Below, piece after piece: positions 57,717 through 64,000 of a stretch of DNA of 64,000 nt. Source of the DNA: Streptomyces sp. TSRI0281 (GTDB taxonomy: Bacteria; Actinomycetota; Actinomycetes; Streptomycetales; Streptomycetaceae). Numbering within the stretch: position 1 is the first letter of the stretch; every line of letters starts with the position of its first letter. Made by a program: the position numbers and the translations under genes. Below the pieces are notes generated by a model. It did not search any database and was not told the origin of the DNA. It worked only from the letters and a program-made list of their open reading frames with translations. The stretch spans positions 1 through 64,000 of the forward strand of contig NZ_LWLE01000020.1 in the NCBI RefSeq assembly GCF_001905125.1, written 5' to 3'.

Positions 57717-59128
57717 CGGGACCGCAGCCGACGCCAGACGGCCTTCGCCGCGTGATGGCCCGACATGCCGTGCACGCCGGGACCGGGAGGAGTGGCCGAG
57801 GAACAGAGGAAGACCGCCGGGCGGGCGGTGGCGTAGGGAACACGGGCGAGCTTGGGGCGGATCAGGGTCTGAAGTCCGGAGAAGGCCCCGCAGGCGATGT
57901 CACCGCCGACGTAATTGGCGTTGTGCGCGGCGAGTTGGGGCGGGCCCGAGACAGCGCGGGCGAGCACCAGGTCACGGAACCCGGGGGCGAAACGCTCCAG
58001 TTGGCGCTCGATGACCTCGGTGGCGTCGCCCTGCCACCCGGCCGGGACGTGCCCGTACACCCAGAAGACATGGCGGCCCTCGGGAGCTCTGGACGGATCG
58101 ATCAGGCTCGGCTGTGCGGTGATCAGGAACGGAACGCTCGGGTCCCGGCCCTCCACGGCGGAGCGCAGCGCGGTGTCGATCTCGCCCGCGGTGGGCCCGA
58201 TATGGACCGTGCCGGCGCGCCGGGCGTCCTCCGCGGCCCAGGGGACCGGGCCCGACAGCGCGTAGTCGATCTTGAAGGCGGAGGCGCCGTAACGGTAGCC
58301 GCGGTACGTGTCGCCGAGCCCGGCGATCCGGGCCAGGGCGGTCGGCGAGGTGTCAAAGACATAGGCGCGGGCGGGCGGGAGTTCGTCCAGGCGCTTGACC
58401 TCGATGCCGGTGCGGATCGTGCCGCCCTGTTCGCGGAGGTACGAGGCGAGGGCGTCGGAGATGGCCTGCGAGCCGCCGCGCGGCACCGGCCAGCCATTCT
58501 CGTGGGCGGCGAGCGCGAAGACCAGGGCGATGGCCCCGGTGGCGAATCCGCTGGTCGGCGCTATGGCATGGGCGGCGAGCCCCGCGATGAGCCCTCGGGC
58601 CCGGTCGCCGCCGAAGCGCCGGGAGAGCCAGGTCGCGGGCTGCAGTCCGAGTGCGCCGAACCGGGCCAGGCGGTACGGGTCGCGGGGCAGCCCGTCCCAC
58701 GGGGTGCGCAGGAAGTCGGCGGCGAGGGTGTCCCAGTGGCCGAGGAAGGGGGCGACGAGCCGGCGGTAGGCCCCGGCGTCCTGCGGCCCGAGCGACATCG
58801 CGCTCCGCCCCACCGACCGGGCGAGCACGGCGGCCGTACCGTCGGGGAAGGGGTGGGCGAGCGCCAGTTCGGGCTGGATCCACTCCAGGCCGTGGCGGGC
58901 CAGGGGCATCTGCCGGAACGCGGGTGAGCCGATACCCAGCGGGTGCACGGCGGAGCACGGGTCGTGCCGGAAACCGGGGAGGGTCAGCTCCTCGGTGCGG
59001 GCGCCTCCGCCGACGCGGTCCGCCGCCTCGTACACCTCCACGGCGAGGCCCCGGCGGGCCAGTTCGACTGCGGCGGTCAGTCCGTTGGGGCCCGCCCCCA
59101 CGACGACAGCATCGAGCATCGACGGCAC
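57713..59128 (-). CDS. FAD-dependent oxidoreductase (phytoene desaturase-like)
   Basis: The 471-residue flavoprotein has an N-terminal dinucleotide-binding motif VVVGAGPNGLTAAVELARRGLAVEVYEAADRVGGGARTEELTLPGFRHDPCSAVHPLG and the C-terminal FAD contact PAVFLCSSATPPGPGVHGMSGHHAAKAVWR. This is the NAD(P)/FAD oxidoreductase group that includes carotenoid desaturases and retinol saturases. No carotenoid gene is nearby, so desaturase activity on an isoprenoid is only one option. The GTG at 59128 has AAGGAG about eight bases upstream. Its stop overlaps the truncated acetyltransferase start. Confidence 0.85.
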   Translation of the reverse strand: MPSMLDAVVVGAGPNGLTAAVELARRGLAVEVYEAADRVGGGARTEELTLPGFRHDPCSAVHPLGIGSPAFRQMPLARHGLEWIQPELALAHPFPDGTAAVLARSVGRSAMSLGPQDAGAYRRLVAPFLGHWDTLAADFLRTPWDGLPRDPYRLARFGALGLQPATWLSRRFGGDRARGLIAGLAAHAIAPTSGFATGAIALVFALAAHENGWPVPRGGSQAISDALASYLREQGGTIRTGIEVKRLDELPPARAYVFDTSPTALARIAGLGDTYRGYRYGASAFKIDYALSGPVPWAAEDARRAGTVHIGPTAGEIDTALRSAVEGRDPSVPFLITAQPSLIDPSRAPEGRHVFWVYGHVPAGWQGDATEVIERQLERFAPGFRDLVLARAVSGPPQLAAHNANYVGGDIACGAFSGLQTLIRPKLARVPYATARPAVFLCSSATPPGPGVHGMSGHHAAKAVWRRLRSR

Positions 59129-59307
59129 CTTCGGACTCCTTCGTCAGCCGATGGGCAAGGAACCCAGGATATGAGGCCCCTCGGACAGTGGGGCCGGGGG
59201 TGGCCCCTCATAGGCCCTGGCATCCGCCCGGCGGGGTGCCGGTCCCGCCGGTTACTCGCCCCCCGGCCGGTCACTCGTCCCCCGGCCGGACCGGCACCGT
59301 CTTCTGC

Positions 59308-60153
59308 TCAGGCGCTCGTGCGCAGCGCGTCGAGGATGCGCCGCGCGGTGGCCTCGTCCCTGGCCGCGGTGAAGGGCAGGTCGTTGCCGCCGGCGATACG
59401 GAAGGGGGCGCCGGACAGGGTGGCCTGGGCGCCGCCCGCCTCGGTGACCAGGAGCAGGCCCGCCGCGTGGTCCCAGGCGTACTCCCAGTTGAAGGCGACC
59501 GCGTCCGACGTACCGCGGGCCACGGCGAGGTACTCCAGGCCGGCCGAACCGCAGGGCCGGGCGTCGATGCCGTCGGTGCGCAGGCCGAGGAGGGCCCGCT
59601 TCTGGGCGTCGGTGGTGTAGTCGGGGTGGGACATCGCCACCTCCAGGACGGCGCCCGGGGCGGGCGAGCCGGACCGTATCGGCTCGCCGTTGAGCGTGGC
59701 TCCCCGGCCGCGTACCGCGACGGCCATCTCGTCCAGTGCCGCGGCGTACGTCCAGGAGGCGACGAGCTCACCGTGGTGCGCGAGCGCGACGAGTGTGCAG
59801 AAGCCCGTCTCCCCGCGTACGAACTGGCGGGTGCCGTCGACCGGGTCGACGATCCACACCGGCGCGTCGCCGCCCAGCGCGTCGTACACCGCCGGGTCGG
59901 CGTGGACCGCCTCCTCGCCGACGACGACCGAACCGGGCAGCAGCTTGGTCAGGGAGGCGGTGAGGTGCTCCTCGGCGAGCCGGTCGGCGGTGGTGACCAG
60001 GTCGTGGGGGCCGTTCTTCTCGATGATCTCGTGCGCGGCGAGCTGCCGGTACCTCGGCATGATCTCGGCGGCGGCCGCGGCGCGGACCGCCGCCTCGACC
60101 TCGGTCAGCGGCCCGGTGTCCCCGGCGGTCTCGGCCAGAAAGTCATCGATCAT
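59308..60153 (-). CDS. Inositol-monophosphatase-family phosphatase
   Basis: The 281-residue protein has the lithium-sensitive phosphatase motifs: DLVTTADRLAEEHLTASL, VVVGEEAVH (metal-binding Glu), VWIVDPVDGTRQFVRGETGFCTLVAL (D-P-x-D-G-T) and NWEYAWDHAAGLLLVTEAGG (W-D-x-A-x-G). It would need Mg2+ to dephosphorylate inositol phosphate, histidinol phosphate or a similar sugar phosphate; the sequence does not settle which. The ribosome site (GGAG two bases from ATG 60153) is unusually close. It is 45 bases from the gamma-glutamyltransferase gene, possibly cotranscribed. Confidence 0.88.
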   Translation of the reverse strand: MIDDFLAETAGDTGPLTEVEAAVRAAAAAEIMPRYRQLAAHEIIEKNGPHDLVTTADRLAEEHLTASLTKLLPGSVVVGEEAVHADPAVYDALGGDAPVWIVDPVDGTRQFVRGETGFCTLVALAHHGELVASWTYAAALDEMAVAVRGRGATLNGEPIRSGSPAPGAVLEVAMSHPDYTTDAQKRALLGLRTDGIDARPCGSAGLEYLAVARGTSDAVAFNWEYAWDHAAGLLLVTEAGGAQATLSGAPFRIAGGNDLPFTAARDEATARRILDALRTSA

Positions 60154-60198
60154 GACTCCAGCTAAGCACGCTCCGCCGGGGACTCATCGGGCGGGCGG

Positions 60199-62040
60199 TC
60201 AGCGGCCGACCGCGTATCCCTGCATCCCGCGCGGATTGGCGGCGGCGGACAGGATGCCGGTCCGCGGGTCCCTGGCGACCACGCACATCCGGCCCTCCGA
60301 CCAGGCGCTGCCGACCGTGACGTCATGGCCGCGGCGGCGCAGTTCCCCGATCACCTCCGGGTCCATGCCCTCCTCGACGGTGACGCTTCCGGGGTGCATA
60401 CCGCGCGGGAAGAAGGAGCCGGGGAAGCTGTCGTTGTGCCAGTTCGGGGCGTCGATGGCGCCCTGGAGGTCGAGGCCGCCGCGGACTTCGGCGCGCAGGG
60501 CGACGGCGAGGAAGAAGTGCACCTGCCACTGGTCCTGCTGGTCGCCGCCGGGCGTGCCGAACGCCATGACGGGGACGCCGTCGCGCAGCGCGAGGGACGG
60601 GGTGAGCGTGGTGCGGGGGCGGCGGCCGGGGGTCAGCGAGTTCGGCAGTCCCTCCTCCAGCCAGGCCATCTGGAGCCGGGTGCCGAGCGGGAAGCCGAGC
60701 TCGGGCACGACCGGGTTGGACTGGAGCCAGCCACCGCTGGGGGTGGCCGAGACCATGTTGCCCCAGCGGTCGACGATGTCGACGTGGCAGGTGTCGCCGC
60801 GGGTGGCGCCGTCCGGGGCGACCACCTGCTCGCCGGCGCCCGCGCCGTGCTCGGCGACGGTCGGCTCGCCCACTCCGGCCGTCGGGATGCCCAGGGCGTC
60901 GAAGCCGGACTCGCCGGAGGCGACCGCGTGGGCGTGCGCGCTGAGGAGCGGGGTGCGGCCGTCAGGGCTGCCGGGGCGCAGCTCCAGCGACGCGGTGTCG
61001 CTGATCAGGGCGCGGCGCTCGGCGTTGTACGGCTCGGAGAGCAGCGCGTCGAGCGGTACGTCGGTGGCGTCGCCGTACCAGGCCTCGCGGTCGGCCATCG
61101 CGAGCTTGCAGCCCTCGATGAGCAGGTGGACGTAGTCGGCGGAGCCGTACGCGGGCAGTTCGGCGGGAAGCAGGGCGAGCTGCTGGAGGAAGGCGGGGCC
61201 CTGGCTCCAGCCGGCCGCCTTGGCCAGCGTCCAGCCGTTCCAGTCGTACGTGGCCGGCGCCTCGTACGACGCGGACCAGCCCGCCAGGTCGGCGGCGGTG
61301 AGGGTGCCGGTGTGGCGGGTTCCGCTGGTGTCCTTGGTGGGGACGGCGGCCTGGCGGACCAGTGCCTCGGCGATGAAGCCCGTACGCCAGATCGCGCGGG
61401 CGGCCTCGATCTGCGCGGTGCGGTCCTCGCCGCCGGTCTCCTCGGCCTCCGCTATCAGACGGCGCCAGGTCGCGGCCAGGGCCGGGTTGCGGAACAGCTC
61501 GCCGGGCCGGGGCGCCCTGCCGCCGGGGAGGTAGACGTCGGCGGAGGTGCGCCACTCGGTCTCGAAGAGCTCCCGGACGGTCTCCACGGTCTGACCGACG
61601 CGCTCCACGGGGGCGTGGCCGTCCTCGGCGTAACCGATCGCGTAGCGCAGGACCTCCGCGACGGTCCGGGTCCCGTGGTCGCGGAGCAGCAGCATCCAGG
61701 CGTCGAAGGCGCCCGGCACGGCGGCGGCGAGCGGTCCGGTACCGGGGACCAGGTCGAGGCCGAGGGAGCGGTAGTGCGCGACGGTGGCGCCCGCGGGGGC
61801 GGGGCCCTGGCCGCACAGCACCTGTACGGCGCCGTCCTTCGGCGCCAGGATCATCGGGACCTCACCGGCCGGGCCGTTGAGGTGCGGTTCGACGACGTGC
61901 AGGACGAATCCGGCGGCGACGGCCGCGTCGTAGGCGTTGCCGCCCTCCTCCAGGACGGCCATCGCGGACTGCGAGGCGAGCCAGTGGGTGGAGGACACCA
62001 TGCCGAAGGTGCCCTGAAGGGTCGGCCGGGTGGTGAACAC
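60199..62040 (-). CDS. Gamma-glutamyltransferase family protein
   Basis: The 613-residue protein has the N-terminal-nucleophile hydrolase pattern of gamma-glutamyltranspeptidases: TFGMVSSTHWLASQSAMAVLEEGGNAYDAAVAAGFVLHVVEPHLNGPAGEVPMILA in the large subunit, and GDTCHVDIVDRWGNMVSATPSGGWLQSNPVVPELGFPLGTRLQMAW, where the Thr of GDT is the expected nucleophile and self-cleavage point. No signal peptide is seen, so it is probably cytoplasmic. It may cleave gamma-glutamyl bonds or related acyl groups. The GTG at 62040 has AAGGAG nine bases upstream; the longer frame to 62403 runs through repeats. Peptide-transporter ATPase genes lie upstream. Confidence 0.88.
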   Translation of the reverse strand: MFTTRPTLQGTFGMVSSTHWLASQSAMAVLEEGGNAYDAAVAAGFVLHVVEPHLNGPAGEVPMILAPKDGAVQVLCGQGPAPAGATVAHYRSLGLDLVPGTGPLAAAVPGAFDAWMLLLRDHGTRTVAEVLRYAIGYAEDGHAPVERVGQTVETVRELFETEWRTSADVYLPGGRAPRPGELFRNPALAATWRRLIAEAEETGGEDRTAQIEAARAIWRTGFIAEALVRQAAVPTKDTSGTRHTGTLTAADLAGWSASYEAPATYDWNGWTLAKAAGWSQGPAFLQQLALLPAELPAYGSADYVHLLIEGCKLAMADREAWYGDATDVPLDALLSEPYNAERRALISDTASLELRPGSPDGRTPLLSAHAHAVASGESGFDALGIPTAGVGEPTVAEHGAGAGEQVVAPDGATRGDTCHVDIVDRWGNMVSATPSGGWLQSNPVVPELGFPLGTRLQMAWLEEGLPNSLTPGRRPRTTLTPSLALRDGVPVMAFGTPGGDQQDQWQVHFFLAVALRAEVRGGLDLQGAIDAPNWHNDSFPGSFFPRGMHPGSVTVEEGMDPEVIGELRRRGHDVTVGSAWSEGRMCVVARDPRTGILSAAANPRGMQGYAVGR

Positions 62041-62232
62041 GGATGCGGCTCCTTGCTGCGACGTGCGAGGTTCTGAGTGACGGGGTTCTGGGGTGCTCGG
62101 GGTGCTCGGGTCGTGGGGCTGCTCGGTGCTCTGGAGTGCTCGGTGCTCCGGAGTGCATGGGTCTACGGCGTGCTCGGGTCTACGGGTTGCCGTGCGGATC
62201 GTACGTACGCGCCGCCCTGCTGTTCGGCCGTC

Positions 62233-62264
62233 CTGCTGTACTGCTGTACTGCTGTACTGCTGTC
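62233..62264. repeat. 8-base tandem repeat
   Basis: CTGCTGTA is repeated three times (62233-62256) with a fourth partial copy. It lies in the 245-base gap between OppF-type and gamma-glutamyltransferase genes, which otherwise contains degenerate GGGTGCTCGG words and no gene. Confidence 0.7.
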
Positions 62265-62285
62265 CGGGCGTACTGCTGCCCGATG

Positions 62286-63371
62286 TCAGGCGGTGGCGCC
62301 CGGTGCGGTGGCGTCGGGTGCGGTGCCGTCGTCGGTCACGAGGTGGCAGGAGACCTGCCGTCCGCCGGGGATCTCGCGCAGTACGGGGATCTCGGTGCGG
62401 CACCGGTCGGTGGCGAGCGGGCAGCGGGTGTGGAAGCGGCAGCCGGGCGGCGGGTCGAGCGGGCTGGGCAATTCGCCGTGCAGCACGATGCGTTCGCGGG
62501 AGCGCTGGAGAACCGGGTCGGGGACGGGGGCGGCGGAGAGAAGAGCCTGCGTGTACGGGTGCTTGGGGGCGGCGAACAGCTCGACGGTCGGGGCCTGTTC
62601 GACGATCTGCCCGAGGTACATCACGGCGATCCGGTCGGCGAGGAATTCGACGGCGGCCAGGTCGTGGGTGATGAACAGGCAGCCGAAGCCCCGGTCGCGC
62701 TGGAGGTCGGCGAGGAGGTTGAGCACGGATGCCTGGACGGACACGTCGAGCGCCGAGGTCGGTTCGTCGGCGACGAGCAGATCGGGGTCGCAGGAGAGCG
62801 CACGGGCGATCGAGATGCGCTGGCGCTGCCCGCCGGACAGTTCGTGGGGGTGCCGGTCGGCGTGCTCGGGGCGCAGCCCGACCTGGCCGAGCAGTTGCTC
62901 GACCCGTTCCCGTACGGCCGCGCCCCGTGCCCTGCGGTGCAGCCTGATGGGTTCGGCGATGATCTGGCCGATGGTCATCCGCGGGTCGAGCGAGGACGAC
63001 GGGTCCTGGAAGACCAGGTGGAAGTCCTTGCGCAGGGGCCGCAGGGCGCGGCGGGAGAGGTGGGTGATGTCCGTGCCGTTGATGTGGACGGTTCCGGCGG
63101 TGGGTTCGTCCAGGCGTACGGCGCAGCGGCCGACGGTCGACTTGCCGCTGCCGGACTCACCGACGAGGCCGACGACCTCGCCGCGTCCGATGGTGATCGA
63201 GACTCCGTCGACGGCCCGGACGGTGCCGTTGCCGGAGGCCCCGAAGTGCCGTTCCATGGCGTTGATCTCCAGCACCGGGGGGTGCGGGAGAACCGGGGGG
63301 TGCGGGAGAGGGGTGTCCTCGCCGGCTTCGCCGCTTTCGCGCGATGTGGGGACGGCCTGTGCGGTGGTCAC
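62286..63371 (-). CDS. Oligo/dipeptide ABC transporter ATPase (OppF/DppF type)
   Basis: The 361-residue ATPase has Walker A VGESGSGKST, LVFQDPSSSLDPRMTIGQIIAEP, signature HELSGGQRQRISIARAL, Walker B LLVADEPTSALDVSVQ and the C-terminal oligopeptide-transporter extension HPYTQALLSAAPVPDP... CRFHTRCPLATDRC with its Cys pattern. It would power peptide uptake with its partner ATPase. The N-terminus carries an unusual HPPVLPHPPVL repeat. The GTG at 63371 overlaps the partner's stop by four bases (GTGA). The permease and binding-protein genes lie outside the window. Confidence 0.9.
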   Translation of the reverse strand: MTTAQAVPTSRESGEAGEDTPLPHPPVLPHPPVLEINAMERHFGASGNGTVRAVDGVSITIGRGEVVGLVGESGSGKSTVGRCAVRLDEPTAGTVHINGTDITHLSRRALRPLRKDFHLVFQDPSSSLDPRMTIGQIIAEPIRLHRRARGAAVRERVEQLLGQVGLRPEHADRHPHELSGGQRQRISIARALSCDPDLLVADEPTSALDVSVQASVLNLLADLQRDRGFGCLFITHDLAAVEFLADRIAVMYLGQIVEQAPTVELFAAPKHPYTQALLSAAPVPDPVLQRSRERIVLHGELPSPLDPPPGCRFHTRCPLATDRCRTEIPVLREIPGGRQVSCHLVTDDGTAPDATAPGATA

Positions 63372-64000
63372 TTTCCGGCCTCCTGGTCGGGTCGCGCGTC
63401 ATGGGCGGCGGTCACTGCACCCGCGGCCTCGGTGACGGCTACTACGCCCGCGGCCTCGGTGGCAGTCGCTCCACCGGCGTCGGGAGTGGTGGTGGTCGCC
63501 TCGGTGGTCGCCTCGCCCGCGGCGTACGGGTGCCAGCAGGCCGTCCGGTGCGCGGCGTCCGTTCCGGCCTGCGGGTCGATGGCCCGGAAGCCGGGGCGGC
63601 CCCCGGTGCACGTGGCGTCGGCGCGGGCACAGCGCGGGGCGAAGGTGCAGGCGTCGGGCTGGCTGTCGAGGCTCGGCACGAGGCCGGGGATCTCGGGGAG
63701 CCGGCGTTTGCCCTCGCCGCCGGGCCGGAGCACGGCGCCGAGCAGGCCGCGGGTGTAGGGGTGGCGGCCGGAGGCGAACAGGTCGTGGACCGGGGCCTGT
63801 TCGACGGCGCGGCCCGCGTACATCACGAGCACCCGGTCGGCGGCGTCGGCGACGACACCGAGGTCGTGGGTGACCAGGACGATGGCGGTGCCGAGGCGTT
63901 CGCGCAGCGACTGGAGGACTTCGAGGATGCCCGCCTGCACCGTGACGTCGAGCGCGGTCGTCGGCTCGTCGGCGATGAGGACGGACGGGTCGCAGGCCAC
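63368..64000 (-). CDS. Oligo/dipeptide ABC transporter ATPase (OppD/DppD type), partial
   Basis: Only the last 210 residues are in the window; the N-terminus with Walker A lies beyond position 64000. Walker B LIADEPTTALDVTVQ, the switch VLVTHDLGVVAD, and the oligopeptide-type C-terminus HPYTRGLLGAVLRPGGEGKRRLPEIPGLVPSL... CTFAPRCARADATC are clear. A long Ala/Thr/Val-rich tail (TEATTTTPDAGGATATEAAGVV and on) is atypical for the family. It is translationally coupled to the OppF-type gene. Confidence 0.88.
   Translation of the reverse strand: MACDPSVLIADEPTTALDVTVQAGILEVLQSLRERLGTAIVLVTHDLGVVADAADRVLVMYAGRAVEQAPVHDLFASGRHPYTRGLLGAVLRPGGEGKRRLPEIPGLVPSLDSQPDACTFAPRCARADATCTGGRPGFRAIDPQAGTDAAHRTACWHPYAAGEATTEATTTTPDAGGATATEAAGVVAVTEAAGAVTAAHDARPDQEAGK

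Noticed and set aside
57713..62040. Carotenoid or secondary-metabolite cluster around the phytoene desaturase-like gene
   Set aside because: No prenyl synthase, phytoene synthase or other biosynthetic gene is adjacent; the neighbours are a phosphatase and a gamma-glutamyltransferase.

Overview
The window is a piece of a Streptomyces-type actinomycete chromosome. The sequence is very GC-rich and nearly every credible gene has G or C at almost all third codon positions. GTG starts and GGAGG-type ribosome sites are common, and the gene families (crotonyl-CoA carboxylase/reductase with ethylmalonyl-CoA mutase, SlpD/Tap-type tripeptidyl aminopeptidase, Rv2578c-type radical SAM, PucR regulator, DUF5829, LAxTG wall protein) are typical of streptomycetes. 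No rRNA, tRNA, CRISPR array or replication origin was seen.

Layout. 0-6 kb is an accessory edge: an IS630 transposase tail abuts a truncated tyrosine recombinase, followed by a membrane NACHT NTPase, a sortase-anchored wall protein and an AraC regulator. 6-13 kb carries an acyl-CoA oxidase, a Tat-exported metallophosphoesterase with a LamG-like domain, a GNAT enzyme, a small LapA-like membrane protein and a secreted CocE/S15 hydrolase behind a perfect 7+7 palindrome. 13.3-18.6 kb is a four-gene peptidase operon (M55 D-aminopeptidase, M20 peptidase, S9 oligopeptidase, LD-carboxypeptidase). 19-28 kb has an aldo/keto reductase with divergent LysR, a methyltransferase, an EmrB-type transporter fused to three CnaB-like domains, an SRPBCC protein, a radical SAM gene behind a LexA-type SOS box, and a secreted tripeptidyl aminopeptidase.

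29-41 kb is the metabolic core: a double 3-hydroxyacyl-CoA dehydrogenase, a TetR regulator and the ethylmalonyl-CoA pathway block ccr-meaA-lyase-hydratase-dehydrogenase, then psd-pssA for phosphatidylethanolamine synthesis, closed by a very large perfect hairpin. Together the pathway genes would convert crotonyl-CoA through ethylmalonyl-, methylsuccinyl-, mesaconyl- and beta-methylmalyl-CoA to glyoxylate and propionyl-CoA, both for acetate assimilation and to supply extender units for polyketides.

41-48 kb has a PIG-L deacetylase with a DasR-like palindrome upstream, a decayed MFS transporter tail, and a five-gene branched-chain amino-acid-type ABC operon (livFGHMK) divergent from a short PucR-like regulator. 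49-57 kb includes glycerate kinase, a Nudix enzyme, a secreted protein of unknown function, a thioredoxin-like ferredoxin, a yybP-ykoY manganese riboswitch ahead of a TMEM165/GDT1-family exporter, the alkylation-repair pair ada-alkA fusion plus ogt, and a DUF5829 protein joined in frame to a truncated acetyltransferase. 57.7-64 kb holds an FAD oxidoreductase, an inositol-monophosphatase-like enzyme, a gamma-glutamyltransferase and two peptide-ABC ATPases, the last cut by the window edge.

The intergenic DNA is unusually repeat-rich. An 11-base word, TGCCATGTCAC, recurs in two separate arrays (47.8 kb and 56.0 kb), and two genes have partial copies of their own 3' ends just downstream. No wholly new multi-gene system was identified with confidence. 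The strongest leads are the membrane NACHT gene beside mobile-element debris, the D-peptide operon, the transporter fused to CnaB-like domains, and the shared intergenic repeat.
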